NCBI RefSeq assembly: GCF_000981225.1
Contig: NZ_LAJC01000037.1
Location: 1-52,475, forward strand
Direction: 5' to 3'
Source: Allosalinactinospora lopnorensis
Lineage (GTDB): Bacteria; Actinomycetota; Actinomycetes; Streptosporangiales; Streptosporangiaceae
DNA: 52,475 nt
Shown: positions 1-9,043 of the stretch, piece by piece
Layout: each line of letters begins with the position of its first letter
Position numbering within the stretch: the first letter of the stretch is position 1
Made by a program: the position numbers and the translations under genes
The notes under the pieces: generated by a model
What the model was told of the DNA's origin: nothing
Seen by the model: the letters and a program-made list of their open reading frames with translations, nothing else
The model's database searches: none

Positions 1-251
1 ACCACCGTCGAATGGAGCCGGCCCCTGCACGAGTAGTACACACGGGTACGGACGCGGCTGTCGCAGCATGTGGACGGGCCGATCGGCCGCCCGGCCACGT
101 CACGGCGCGACTGACCCCGCGGCCGCGGCGTCGACCCATGGTCACGCGCGCCCGGCACGAAGGTCCGCCCGCTTCGGGTCCGAGGGCACTGTACGCGAGA
201 CCCGGCGGCTAGGAGGGTTGATGGTAGGGAACCGGACGGATGGAGTCGCTC

Positions 252-985
252 ATGACGGAGCAGGACACAGCGACGGCACTGGTGACGGGAGGCGCGCGCG
301 GCATCGGCGCGGCGGTGGCGCGGACTTTTGCGAGGTGGGTATGTCCGTGGTCGTCGCCGATGTCCTCGACACGGAGGGCGAGCAGCTCGCGAAGGAGCTG
401 GCCCAGCAGGCGAGATTCGTCCACCTGGACGTGCGGAGCGCCGAAGATTGGGCGAACGCGGTGGCCGCGGCCGGACCGCTGACGGCACTGGTGAACAACG
501 CGGGCGTCCTCACCGTCGGATCGATCGAGACGCAGTCCGCGCAGGACTTCCACCGGGTTCTCGATGCGAACCTGTTCGGCACCTGGCTGGGCATGCGCGC
601 CGCGCTCCCTGCGCTGCGCCGCTCAGGGGCGGGCAGCGCCGTCAAGATGTCCTCGACCGCGGGCATGCAGGGCTATGCCGACATCGGCGCCTATGTCGCC
701 AGAAAGTGGGCCGTCCGGGGGCTGACCAAGACGGCGGCGCTCGAGTTCGCCGCGGACGGTATCCGCGTGTGCTCGGTCCGCCCCGGGCCGATCCGCACGC
801 CCATGACCGCCGAGATGGACGACTCCGCCACGGCCGGACAGCCCTTGCCGCGGTCCGGTACTCCCGAGGAGGTCGCCCGCATGGTCTACTTCCTCGTCAC
901 CCAGGCGACCTATTCGACGGGGTGCGAGTTCGTGATCGACGGCGGCGCCATCACGGGCAGCGTCGTCGACCTCCCCTCACAATGA
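252..985 (+). pseudogene. SDR-family oxidoreductase, broken by a frameshift
   Basis: Short-chain dehydrogenase/reductase with a Rossmann fold. The N-terminal cofactor motif GGARGIGAA is read in the frame starting at 252 (ATG preceded by GGAG). From about position 332 the protein continues one frame over (EVGMSVVVADV, then NNAG, a serine block SSTAG, and YVARK as the catalytic Tyr-x-x-x-Lys). It ends with the PGPIRTPM and FVIDGGA segments usual in this family. Adding one G at 330-332 (GCGAGG to GCGGAGG) restores a single protein of about 244 residues, normal for a classical SDR. Resemblance is to 3-alpha/20-beta-hydroxysteroid dehydrogenase-like SDRs, but the substrate cannot be told. The canonical YVASK is YVARK here. 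Family is secure; whether the gene is dead or misread is not. Confidence 0.75.
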
Positions 986-1030
986 CCCGACGTCATACCG
1001 AAGCCATGACCGATCGCAAGGGGGAGCGCG

Positions 1031-1231
1031 ATGCGCCAGATCGACAAATGGTACGGGCAGCCGGAGATCGCCGAGCTGGAGGACCGGGTGCGCCGCCTGG
1101 AGGCACAAGTGGTCACACTCTCCCGGAAGATCGAGGAGCTCAGAGCGAGGCTGGCGGAGGCCGGCATGCCGCCGACACTCGGCGAGCAGCCGCCGGACAC
1201 CGCCACCACCGAGCCGGGAAGCGCACCATAG
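1031..1231 (+). CDS. Small coiled-coil protein, unknown function
   Basis: A 66-residue protein preceded by AGGGGGAG, a strong ribosome-binding site 5-6 bases before the ATG. Residues 12-44 form a heptad-like run rich in Leu, Glu and Arg (ELEDRVRRLEAQVV, then KIEELRARLAE), predicting one coiled coil. The tail is Pro/Thr-rich and probably disordered. No signal peptide or membrane segment. It lies between the SDR and the CstR-like regulator on the same strand, but a promoter and operator separate it from the latter. I do not recognise the family; dimerisation through the coil is the only safe prediction. Confidence 0.5.
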   Translation: MRQIDKWYGQPEIAELEDRVRRLEAQVVTLSRKIEELRARLAEAGMPPTLGEQPPDTATTEPGSAP

Positions 1232-1318
1232 CGCCGCAGCCGTGCTCGCCGCACGGAGGCGACCCCGCTGCCGCCGCGGACACGGGGCCCGGCTCGGTGC
1301 CGTTCCGGGGCGGAATAC

Positions 1319-1334
1319 ATACAGGGGGAGGTAT
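1319..1334. promoter_or_regulatory. Candidate CsoR/CstR operator upstream of the repressor gene
   Basis: ATACAGGGGGAGGTAT: ATAC and GTAT arms flank a G-run. CsoR/CstR-family operators are known as short A/T-ended palindromes with G/C tracts. It lies about 30 bases before the repressor start, and a related sequence precedes the persulfide dioxygenase gene, so autoregulation is likely (inference). Confidence 0.5.
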
Positions 1335-1359
1335 GCTGGAGGACACTGAGAGGCGGTGA

Positions 1360-1632
<273 letters not shown>

Positions 1633-1684
1633 AGGTCGCGCAGCACCGGACGCCTCTGTGCCGCGCATATTTTTTGTCTGCTAT

Positions 1685-1699
1685 ATACCCCCAGGGTCT
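1685..1699. promoter_or_regulatory. Candidate CstR operator before the persulfide dioxygenase operon
   Basis: ATACCCCCAGGGTCT is an imperfect inverted repeat (ATACCC and GGGTCT around a C-rich centre), 130 bases before the GTG of the dioxygenase. It mirrors the element at 1319-1334 in composition and half-site ends. A T-rich stretch just upstream (1668-1687) could hold the promoter, so repressor binding there would block transcription. Confidence 0.5.
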
Positions 1700-1827
1700 C
1701 ACACTGAAAGGAAGCGAAGAACGACCTTGAGTGACTCCCCGGTAGGGGACCAGCGGCCGGGCCGAGGCCCGCCGGTCAACGGAACGACCGAGAACACGGA
1801 CACGACGGACCGAGGAGAACGATCGCG

Positions 1828-3222
1828 GTGACTTCCCACATCGGCGTGCACGTAATCGAGACCTCCTCGCTGGGCGACCGCAGCTATTTGGCCGCCGACG
1901 GCGAGGTCGCGGCGGTGGTCGACCCGCAGCGCGACGTCGACCGCGTCCTGGCCCTGGCGGGGCGGCTGGGCGTGCGCATCACCCACGTGCTGGAGACCCA
2001 CGTCCACAACGACTACGTCTCCGGCGGGCTGGAACTGTCCCGGCTGACCGGGGCCGCCTACGGGGTGGCGGCCGCCGACGAGGTGCCCTTCAAGCGGGTG
2101 CCGCTGACTGACGGCGACCTCGTCGAGGTCTCGCCGCGGATGCGGCTGCGCGCCGTCGCCACCCCGGGCCACACCTTCCACCACCTCTGCTACGTCGTGG
2201 AAGGTCCCGAAGGCCCCGAAGGGGTGTTCACCGGGGGGTCGCTGCTGTTCGGCACCACCGGGCGCACCGACCTGCTCGGCCAGGAGCACGCCGAGGAGCT
2301 GGCCCGCGACCAGCATGCCTCCGCGCACAAGCTGGCCGACCTGCTGCCCGACGGTGTCCGGATATGGCCCACCCACGGCTTCGGCAGCTTCTGCTCGGCC
2401 TCCCCGGCCTCCGGCGACGCCTCCACTCTGGGCCGGGAGAAGGAGATCAACCCGGCGCTGCGGCTGGCCGCCGACGAGTTCGTCACCCAGACGCTGTCGG
2501 GCCTGGACACCTACCCCGCCTACTACGCCCACATGGGGGTGCGAAACCTCGCCGGACCCGAGCCGGTGGACCTGCGCCTCCCCGCCATAGCCAACCCCGA
2601 TCAACTGCGCCGCCGGCTGGACGACGGCGAATGGGTCGTGGACCTGCGCACCCGCAAGGCCTACGTCGAGACGCACCTGGCGGGCACCGTGAGCCTGGGC
2701 CTGGACGGACCCATGGCGACCTGGCTGGGGTGGATGATCGATTGGGGCGCCCCCATCACGCTCCTCGGCGAGACCCGCGAACAGGTCGCCCAGGCCCAGC
2801 GGGAGCTGGTGCGCATCGGCATCGACCGCGTCGCCGCGGCGGCGGTCGGCGCCCCCGAGGAGCTCGCGGCCGCGGAGGGGCAGGTGCGCACCATGGCGAC
2901 CGCCGACTTCGCCGATGTGGCCGCGGCCCTGGACGGGACCGCCCGCGGCGGTCTTCCCGCCCCCGATGTGCTGCTGGACGTGCGGTTGAACAACGAGTGG
3001 AACGACTCCCACATCGTTGGAGCGGTGCACATCCCGCTACCGGACCTGCCCCGCCGCCTCGGTGAGGTTCCCGAGGGGACCGTGTGGGTGCACTGCGGGA
3101 GCGGCTACCGCGCCGCCGCGGCGGCCTCGTTGCTGGCCGGTGCCGGCCGCAGCGTCGTACTCATCGACGACATCTTCGGCACCGCGGCCGACAAGGGCGT
3201 CACCATGGCGGCCACCGCATGA
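1828..3222 (+). CDS. Persulfide dioxygenase-rhodanese fusion (CstB/BlhA type)
   Basis: A 464-residue cytoplasmic protein. Residues 1-250 are a metallo-beta-lactamase fold of the persulfide dioxygenase (ETHE1) kind: His58-x-His60-x-Asp62 (THVHND), TPGHTFHH, the TGRTD aspartate and THGFGSF. Residues about 255-350 form a degenerate rhodanese domain without the catalytic cysteine. Residues about 360-464 are a second rhodanese with a complete active loop (HCGSGYRA, Cys423). Such fusions oxidise low-molecular-weight persulfides to sulfite or thiosulfate. Start is GTG at 1828 with GAGGAGAA nine bases upstream. The stop overlaps an ATG at 3219, though the next gene probably starts later. It heads a three-gene operon with rhodanese and exporter, under the presumed CstR operator. 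Confidence 0.9.
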   Translation: MTSHIGVHVIETSSLGDRSYLAADGEVAAVVDPQRDVDRVLALAGRLGVRITHVLETHVHNDYVSGGLELSRLTGAAYGVAAADEVPFKRVPLTDGDLVEVSPRMRLRAVATPGHTFHHLCYVVEGPEGPEGVFTGGSLLFGTTGRTDLLGQEHAEELARDQHASAHKLADLLPDGVRIWPTHGFGSFCSASPASGDASTLGREKEINPALRLAADEFVTQTLSGLDTYPAYYAHMGVRNLAGPEPVDLRLPAIANPDQLRRRLDDGEWVVDLRTRKAYVETHLAGTVSLGLDGPMATWLGWMIDWGAPITLLGETREQVAQAQRELVRIGIDRVAAAAVGAPEELAAAEGQVRTMATADFADVAAALDGTARGGLPAPDVLLDVRLNNEWNDSHIVGAVHIPLPDLPRRLGEVPEGTVWVHCGSGYRAAAAASLLAGAGRSVVLIDDIFGTAADKGVTMAATA

Positions 3223-3278
3223 CCGTTCCACGCCCCAAAGGCAGGAAGGACCGTTCCAACGCAATGAGGAAGCACGCA

Positions 3279-3872
3279 ATGGACCATGCCGAAGCGGTCG
3301 GTATGGACGCCGCCCGCGTCCGCGCCCTCCAGGAGGCCGACCCCCGCGTCCGGTTGATCGACGTGCGCACCCCCCGCGAGTTCGCCGCCGCGCACATCCC
3401 CGGCTCCTCCAACGTACCTATCGAGCTGCTGCGCGAGCACCGGCGGGAGCTGAGCGCCGAACACGCCGATCCGGTAGTGCTGGTGTGCCGGTCGGGCACG
3501 CGCGCCGAACAGGCCCGGCAACTGCTCGCCGCCTCCGGACTGGGGCGGATCCATGTGCTGCAGGGCGGGATCTCGGACTGGGAGAGCGCGGGCGCACCGC
3601 TCAAGCGCGGTCGAGGCACTTGGGCGATGGAGCGCCAGGTCCGGTTGGCGGCCGGTGCGATCGTACTGCTCACCGTGGTGGCCAGCCTCGCCTTTGCGCC
3701 ACTCAAGTGGATCGCCGCTTTTGTGGGCGCCGGCCTGATCTTCGCGGCCGTCACCGACACCTGCGCCATGGCCCGCGTGCTGTCGCTGCTGCCGTGGAAC
3801 CGCGTCCGCCAGTGCGACGCACCGGCCACGCTCTCCGCGCTGACCGAACCCGCGCCCACGGCACGTACCTGA
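3279..3872 (+). CDS. Membrane-anchored rhodanese with DUF2892 tail
   Basis: About 197 residues. The N-terminal half is a rhodanese domain: DVRTPREF and an active loop CRSGTR with Cys70, followed by LQGGISDW. The C-terminal half carries a DUF2892 pair of hydrophobic helices (AAGAIVLLTVVASLAF and WIAAFVGAGLIFAAV) ending in a short Cys-containing segment, as in YgaP-type proteins. It should present sulfurtransferase activity on the cytoplasmic face of the membrane, passing sulfane sulfur between the dioxygenase and the exporter side. Start at 3279 is favoured by GAGGAAG six bases before it; 3264 and 3219 (overlapping the upstream stop) are in the same frame. Domain call is firm, exact start less so. 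Confidence 0.85.
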   Translation: MDHAEAVGMDAARVRALQEADPRVRLIDVRTPREFAAAHIPGSSNVPIELLREHRRELSAEHADPVVLVCRSGTRAEQARQLLAASGLGRIHVLQGGISDWESAGAPLKRGRGTWAMERQVRLAAGAIVLLTVVASLAFAPLKWIAAFVGAGLIFAAVTDTCAMARVLSLLPWNRVRQCDAPATLSALTEPAPTART

Positions 3873-3910
3873 GCGGAACCGCCGGCCACGATGAGGGGAG
3901 TAGCTAGAGC

Positions 3911-4699
3911 ATGGCGACGGCGATACTGTTCGGCCTGTTGATCGGTCTCCTGCTCGGTCTGCTCGGGGCGGGCGGAGCCATCCTCGCCGTCCCGGCCCTG
4001 GTCTTCGGCGTCGGGCTGCCGCTGCACGCCGCCATCCCCGCCTCCCTCGTCGTGGTGGGCGCGTCCGCCCTGGCGGGCCTGCTCCCCCGGCTGCGCCGGC
4101 ACGTCGTCCGCTGGCCTGTCGCCCTGGTCTTCGGCGCCGCCGGCGTCCCCGCGGCCTTCGCCGGCACCGCGCTCGGTCGGCTGCTTCCCGAACGCTGGCT
4201 CATGCTCGGTTTCGCCGCGCTCATGGTCGCCGTCGCCCTCCGCATGCTGGGCGACCGGACCGATCACAGCGGCGCGTGCCGCACTCGAGCCGGCACGGTG
4301 AACTGGCGCAGATGCCTTCCCAAAGCGCTCGCCACCGGCGCGGCCGTCGGATTCCTCACCGGCATGTTCGGCGTCGGCGGCGGATTCGTCATCGTCCCCG
4401 CTCTCATCCTGCTGCTCGGTCTGACCACCACCGAGGCTGTCGCCACCTCCCTGGCCGTGGTGGTCATCAACGCCGCTTCCGGCCTGGCCGCCCACGCAGG
4501 CGCGGCCGCCGATCTCGACTACACCGTCATCGTGTTCTTCACCGCGGCGGCCATGGCCGCCTCACTGGTGGCCGGGCGCCTCGCCGAGAAGGTCCCCGCG
4601 AAACCGCTCCGCACCGGGTTCGCCGGCGTGGTGCTGGCCGCCGCCGCGGGCACCGCCGCGGCGGCGATCGCCGCCCCGCACCTGCTCGCCGCCGCATGA
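3911..4699 (+). CDS. TauE/SafE-family sulfite/organosulfur exporter
   Basis: A 262-residue polytopic membrane protein, with hydrophobic segments nearly end to end and two internally similar halves, the TauE/SafE (DUF81) pattern. Repeated glycine-rich motifs (LLGLLGAGGAILAVPAL near the start, GMFGVGGGFVIVPAL near residue 155) are the family signature. Family members are linked to export of sulfite, sulfoacetate or thiosulfate. As third gene after the persulfide dioxygenase and rhodanese it would remove the sulfite or thiosulfate they make (inference from context). GGGGAG precedes the ATG. It ends the operon; the next gene converges on the minus strand with a 142-base gap in which I see no clear terminator hairpin. 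Confidence 0.85.
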   Translation: MATAILFGLLIGLLLGLLGAGGAILAVPALVFGVGLPLHAAIPASLVVVGASALAGLLPRLRRHVVRWPVALVFGAAGVPAAFAGTALGRLLPERWLMLGFAALMVAVALRMLGDRTDHSGACRTRAGTVNWRRCLPKALATGAAVGFLTGMFGVGGGFVIVPALILLLGLTTTEAVATSLAVVVINAASGLAAHAGAAADLDYTVIVFFTAAAMAASLVAGRLAEKVPAKPLRTGFAGVVLAAAAGTAAAAIAAPHLLAAA

Positions 4700-4841
4700 A
4701 CCCCGGCGACCGCCAGCCGCGGGAAAGAGTGCGGCCGCATTGTGCGAGCCCACGGCCGTGTCCGGTCGCCCCCGGGAGCGCGCCCCGGCCGGCGTGAGGC
4801 CCGGTCGATCAGTGCGCGGACTCCCGTTGCGGAAGCGGGAC

Positions 4842-5573
4842 TCAGCCGGCTGTTTCCCGGGCGTCCTCCGCGGCCCCGTAGCGGGTGCGCAGCAGCCCCC
4901 GGCACCAGCCGGCGTTGCCCTCGATGCTGATACGGGTCGTGCGGGCGAAACGCAGCCGCGCCGGCAGCTCCTCCAGGGTGAGGGGAGCGCCCTCGTCGTC
5001 GACCAGCAGCGGGGCCTCCTCCCTCGCGGGCAGGGCGAGGTCGCGGCGCCTGCGCCGCAGCCGCTCCAGCTCACCGCCGTCCACCCGGCCGGCCGCGTCT
5101 CCCAGCCGCAGCCGCAGCAGCTCCGCGTGGTCGGCGCCGGAGGCCAGCAGCGCGGTGGCGACCCGCTCCTGGCAGGCCGCGTGCGCCTTGCGCCGGAAGG
5201 CCAGGCGCAGCTCCGCCAGCTCGCCCTCCGCCAGATCGGGAAACGCCGCCCCGAATCCGCGGCCGGCCGCGACGCCCCCGTTGATCTCCTCGGACGCGAA
5301 GTGGTCGAGCAGCCGCACCCGGACATCCGAGACGCCGGGCAGGGCGCGCAGCGCGTCGTCGGCGTCGGCCACCATGAGGAAGGCGAAGTTCGGCGCGCAG
5401 AAGTAGGTCGGCAGCCGCAGGTCGGCGGTGGCCGTTCCGTCGTCGGCCACCCCGGCGTCGGCCACGAACCCGAGGTCGGTGATGGGCTCGTCGAGCTCGG
5501 GGTCGCGCACCGTGCCCAGTGCCCGCCACACAGCGGAGACCGGAACGGCCGGCCGCGGTCGTGTCCGCGTCAT
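4842..5573 (-). CDS. MIP18/DUF59-type metal-sulfur cluster assembly protein
   Basis: 243 residues. The first 90 are a DUF59 (MIP18/PaaD-like) domain: VWRALGTVRDPELDEPITDLGFV, then TADLRLPTYFCAPNFAFLM with the conserved cysteine. The rest is a family-specific C-terminal extension rich in Arg, Glu and Leu. Its ATG overlaps the stop of the amidohydrolase gene (5570-5573), so the two are translationally coupled. In actinobacterial propane/acetone monooxygenase loci (prm, mim) a DUF59 protein of this size follows an amidohydrolase gene and is thought to help mature the diiron or metal enzyme. Here no monooxygenase subunit is in view, so the client enzyme is unknown. Confidence 0.75.
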   Translation of the reverse strand: MTRTRPRPAVPVSAVWRALGTVRDPELDEPITDLGFVADAGVADDGTATADLRLPTYFCAPNFAFLMVADADDALRALPGVSDVRVRLLDHFASEEINGGVAAGRGFGAAFPDLAEGELAELRLAFRRKAHAACQERVATALLASGADHAELLRLRLGDAAGRVDGGELERLRRRRRDLALPAREEAPLLVDDEGAPLTLEELPARLRFARTTRISIEGNAGWCRGLLRTRYGAAEDARETAG

Positions 5574-6619
5574 CCCAGCACCGCCTCGTTGCGGTCGGCG
5601 GCCACGACCGGTGAGGTGTCGCGCTGCTCCGGGACAGCGAGGCCGAGACCGGGCGGGACGTCGATGTCGTAGAGCCGGGCGAGGTTCAACCCGAGGATCT
5701 TGCGCTTGATGTCGGGGGTCAGCGCCCCGTACTCGCCCTGCATGTCCTCGGGGATCTGGAAGTCCGCGAACGCCTCCACCAGCCACTTCGGTGTCCAGAT
5801 GGCGTAGTCGCTGGCGAAGGTGATCCGGTTCTCGTCCAGCCAGTACAGCAGTTCCCCGATGATCTGGGCGAAGTAGCGGGGCCGCGTGTGGATGAACGGC
5901 ATCGCGACCGCCAGTCCCCCGTACACGTTGGGCTCCTGCGTGGCGATCCAGCAGAAGTCCTCCAGCCTCGGCAGGCCGACGTGCTCGACGATGAAGGTGA
6001 GCTCGGGGAAAGCCGATGCCGCGTCGTCGACGTCGGCCACGTCGAAGGCGTCGCGGTTGAGCGGGTAGATCGTCGGCCCCTTGTGCACGTGGATGTTGCG
6101 GATGCCCAGCTCCTGGCACTTCTCCAGGTAGCGGTAGGACCACGGGTCGGACAGCTTCCACCCCTTGGAGGTACCCTTCCACTCGGCCGTGTAGAGCTTG
6201 ACTCCTTTGAGGCTCCACCGCTCGGCCAGCCGCTCCAGCTCGGCGAGCCCGCCCTCGCCGTCGCGGGGATCGAACGAACCGTTGACGATGAACCTGTCCG
6301 GATGCTTCTCGGCCAGCGCCCCGTCCTGCTCGGTCGTGTTGAAGCCGTTGATGAAGAAGTCGGTGAGGTAGGTGGGCTGGAAGATCGCCTTGTCCACGTA
6401 GCCGACCTCGAACAGGTCGTGGAGGAGGTCCTCCTCGCTCTGCCGCTGGAAGTGCTCCAGGTCCCACACGGCGTGGTCGGGGCTGAGGTTTCGGTGGTAG
6501 TCGTAGAAGCAGTTGAGGAAGCCCTCTCCGTAGCGGTTGGCCTGGTTGGCGGGCGTTCCGTCCCAGAAGTGGATGTGTCCGTCGACGACGAAGTAGCGTT
6601 CCCCGTCCTTCTCGTACAT
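5570..6619 (-). CDS. Amidohydrolase-family protein (PF04909) of the monooxygenase-accessory type
   Basis: A 349-residue TIM-barrel metal-dependent hydrolase/decarboxylase (Amidohydro_2). Visible landmarks: VDGHIHFWDG near the N-terminus (HxH metal ligands), IHVHKGP, IVEHVGLPRL, and SDYAIWTPKW with the late aspartate ligand. This sequence type with its GEGFLNCFYDYH segment is the protein encoded next to propane monooxygenase genes in Rhodococcus and Mycobacterium (prm/mim loci), where it is needed for the monooxygenase system although its reaction is unsettled. It is the middle gene of a three-gene minus-strand run: 55 bases after the alcohol dehydrogenase, overlapping the DUF59 gene. Good family confidence, no substrate assignment. 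Confidence 0.8.
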   Translation of the reverse strand: MYEKDGERYFVVDGHIHFWDGTPANQANRYGEGFLNCFYDYHRNLSPDHAVWDLEHFQRQSEEDLLHDLFEVGYVDKAIFQPTYLTDFFINGFNTTEQDGALAEKHPDRFIVNGSFDPRDGEGGLAELERLAERWSLKGVKLYTAEWKGTSKGWKLSDPWSYRYLEKCQELGIRNIHVHKGPTIYPLNRDAFDVADVDDAASAFPELTFIVEHVGLPRLEDFCWIATQEPNVYGGLAVAMPFIHTRPRYFAQIIGELLYWLDENRITFASDYAIWTPKWLVEAFADFQIPEDMQGEYGALTPDIKRKILGLNLARLYDIDVPPGLGLAVPEQRDTSPVVAADRNEAVLG

Positions 6620-6674
6620 GTCGGCCTCCGTTGAAGCGTCATTGGTGTGCGGGTGGGGCGATGGGCCTCCCGGT

Positions 6675-7712
6675 TCAGCGCTTGACGGGTTCGAGGATGG
6701 CCCGTCCGCCCGGTATCCGCCCCTGGTCCAGGTCGTCCAGGGCGTCGAGCGCGGCGTCCAGGGGGTAGGTCGTCGTCCTCAGCCGCACTTTCCCCTGTGC
6801 GGCCAGCGCCATCAGCTCCTCCAGATCGGTGTAGGAACCGACGAGATTGCCGATGATGTTGATCTCGCGGGAGATGATGTCGATGGTGGGGATGTCGAGC
6901 GCGCCGCCGTAGCCGATGACGAAGTAGCTCCCCGCGTCGCGGGTCATCTCCACCCCGTCCTTCTCGGTACCGCCCTCACCGACGAAGTCGAGCACGACGT
7001 GCGCCCCCTTGCCGCCGGTGATGTCCTTGACCGCCTCCACCTGCGTACCGTCGGCGGCGATGGTGTTGTGGGCGCCCAGTTCGGTGGCGACCCGCAGCGC
7101 CTCCTCCGACCGGTCCACAACGGTGATCTCGGCGGGGGTCAGGGCGATGAGCGACTGCAGGCCGATGTGGCCAAGGCCTCCGGCGCCGATGAGAACCACG
7201 TGCGTGCCCGGATACAGCAGCGGGACGGCCTTGCGAACGGCGTGATAGGCGGTGAGCCCGGCGTCGGCCAGCGCCGCGACCTGTGCGGGCGCGAGTCCGG
7301 GGGCGAGTTTGACGCAGGCGCGGGCGTTGGTGCGCAGCAGCTCGGCCATTCCGCCGTCGGTGTCGATGCCGGGAAAGAGGGAGTTCACGCAGTGGACGTC
7401 GTCGCCGGCCCGGCAGGCCCGGCACAGGCCGCAGGTGACGAGCGGGTGCAGGATCACGGTGTCGCCCGCGTGGACGTGGCTCACCGCCGACCCGGTTTCG
7501 AGGACGGTCCCCGCGTTCTCGTGGCCGATGATGTACGGCAGCCGTACCCCGCTCTTGGCGGCCCACTGGCCTTCGATGATGTGGAGGTCGGTACGGCACA
7601 CCCCGGCGGCGTTCATCTCGACCAGGACGTCCAGCGGCTCGGTGATCTCCGGATCGGGGACCTCGTCGATGGACGGCCGCCGATTGTACTCGTGGACCCG
7701 TACAGCGTGCAT
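6675..7712 (-). CDS. Zinc-dependent alcohol dehydrogenase (MDR family)
   Basis: 345 residues, medium-chain dehydrogenase. Catalytic zinc ligands: Cys in GVCRTDLH and the GHENAG motif with its His-Glu. Structural zinc lobe CGLCRACRAGDDVHC with four cysteines. NAD-binding GAGGLGHIGLQ with a following VVDRS, whose acid fits NAD preference. It would oxidise an alcohol to aldehyde or ketone. Position before the amidohydrolase and DUF59 genes repeats the accessory order of mycobacterial mim loci, where the dehydrogenase handles the alcohol made from propane. ATG at 7712 is preceded by a GGGGG ribosome site; the open frame extends further upstream without similarity. A GTGA-N6-TCAC site lies 22 bases before the start. 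Confidence 0.88.
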   Translation of the reverse strand: MHAVRVHEYNRRPSIDEVPDPEITEPLDVLVEMNAAGVCRTDLHIIEGQWAAKSGVRLPYIIGHENAGTVLETGSAVSHVHAGDTVILHPLVTCGLCRACRAGDDVHCVNSLFPGIDTDGGMAELLRTNARACVKLAPGLAPAQVAALADAGLTAYHAVRKAVPLLYPGTHVVLIGAGGLGHIGLQSLIALTPAEITVVDRSEEALRVATELGAHNTIAADGTQVEAVKDITGGKGAHVVLDFVGEGGTEKDGVEMTRDAGSYFVIGYGGALDIPTIDIISREINIIGNLVGSYTDLEELMALAAQGKVRLRTTTYPLDAALDALDDLDQGRIPGGRAILEPVKR

Positions 7713-8117
7713 GTGTCCCCCCGAAGCACTTGCGTGAGCTGCGTCACCTCTATCTGAACACACGCCGCCCACCAGGCAAAGCACCGTTCCTCCGGGCGAA
7801 CGAATCGAATCGGCCGGATACCGGCGGAAACGGCTCCATTCCGCCCGAACCGGCGGAGCCGGTCGTCGCACCCCCGCGGCGGCGAGCGACCGAAGCGCCG
7901 CGACAGAATGTCGGTTTCGTCACCTTTATCGCCGCGCACCGCCGCCCCGACCGGCTTGAGAAGCCCGCGATCGCTCCTGATCAGAAGGGAGAAACCGATC
8001 GACGCGCCCCCGCCGCCCCGGAGACGAGAGGCGGCCCGGAGCGTGTCGGCCGGAGGCTCCGCTTGGATACAGTCAGCCGGTCACATGCCGAGTAAGCGTT
8101 TTCCCTGGGGGTGGTCC
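7713..8117. other. Divergent intergenic region between dehydrogenase and AEC carrier genes
   Basis: 405 bases separating divergently transcribed genes. Besides the GTGA-N6-TCAC palindrome, a minus-strand TTGCCT followed 17 bases later by CAGATA could be the promoter of the dehydrogenase operon. Open frames here lack family similarity and credible starts. Nothing else recognised. Confidence 0.4.
7734..7747. promoter_or_regulatory. CRP/GlxR-like palindrome upstream of the dehydrogenase operon
   Basis: GTGA-GCTGCG-TCAC matches the core GTGA-N6-TCAC of actinobacterial CRP-family (Crp/GlxR) sites. It sits only 22-35 bases upstream of the dehydrogenase ATG, so binding would more likely repress than activate. 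A single short match in G+C-rich DNA can arise by chance. Confidence 0.3.
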
Positions 8118-9043
8118 ATGAGCGGGGTCATCACCGGCTTCGGTGTGATCGCCAGCATCGTCGCGGTCGGGTACGTCCTGGGCTGGCGCGACTCCCTCGG
8201 GCACAACGGCCGAGAGGTCCTCACCAAGCTGGCCTTCTACGTCGCCACCCCCGCCCTGCTCTTCGAGATCCTCTCCGGCGCCGACCTCTCCGCCCTGCTG
8301 TCGATCCCACTCCTGGTCACCGGGATCGGCATGACCACGACAGCCCTGCTCTTCGTCGCCATCGGGGCCGCGCGCCGATGGGGGGTGGGGCCCACCACCA
8401 TGGGCGCGCTGTGTTCCAGCTACGTCAACTCCGGCAACCTGGGCATCCCCATCGCCGTCTACGTGCTCGGCGACGCGTCCCTGATCGCACCCGTGCTGCT
8501 GCTCCAGCACCTGGTGTTCACGCCGATCGCCCTGGCGGTCCTCGACCTGGCCGGCCGCGGCCCGGATGATCGTTCCGGGGTACTGCGCATCGTGACCATG
8601 CCCTTCCGCAACCCCGTCGTCGTCGCGTCACTGGCCGGGATCGCGATCGCCGCGACCGGCTGGACACCGCCCGCCCCGCTCATGCAGCCCTTCGAGCTCG
8701 TCGGTCGATGTCCGTCCCGGCGGTGCTGCTGGCGTTCGGCATCTCTCTGAACGGCAGCGTGTTCCCCGGGCGCGGCCCCGAGCGGACCCTGGTCCTGCTG
8801 TCGGTGGCGCTGAAGTCGCTGGGCCAGCCGCTGGTCGCGTGGGCGGTCGGTGCCGGAGTCTTCGGCCTGCAGGGCGCGGCGCTCTTCTCGGTCGTGGTCA
8901 TCGCCGCCCTGCCCGCCGCCCAGAACCTCTTCACGTACGCGTCGCGTTACCGGACGGCGATGCGGATGGTACGGGAGTCGATTCTCGTCTCCACCTTCCT
9001 CACCGTGCCGGTGCTCGTGTTCATCGCGATCCTCCTGGACTGA
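8118..9043 (+). pseudogene. AEC (auxin efflux carrier)-family transporter, frameshifted
   Basis: Membrane transporter of the Mem_trans/AEC fold. The first part (from ATG 8118, behind GGGGGTGG) gives helices such as GFGVIASIVAVGYVLGW and the family motif SSYVNSGNLGIPIAVYVLG. At about 8706 the frame breaks; the remainder (MSVPAVLLAFGISLNGSVFPG, then VVVIAALPAAQNLFTYASRY) continues one frame over. One extra base near CGATG gives a protein of about 308 residues with ten predicted helices, the usual AEC size. Members export organic acids or auxin-like compounds; the substrate is not predictable. It stands alone, divergent from the dehydrogenase operon and 530 bases before a BCCT gene. Confidence 0.75.

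Noticed and set aside
4842-6467. A 541-codon minus-strand frame joining the DUF59 gene to upstream sequence
   Set aside because: Only the last 243 codons are real; the first part is out-of-frame text of the amidohydrolase, which has its own ATG/TGA overlap.
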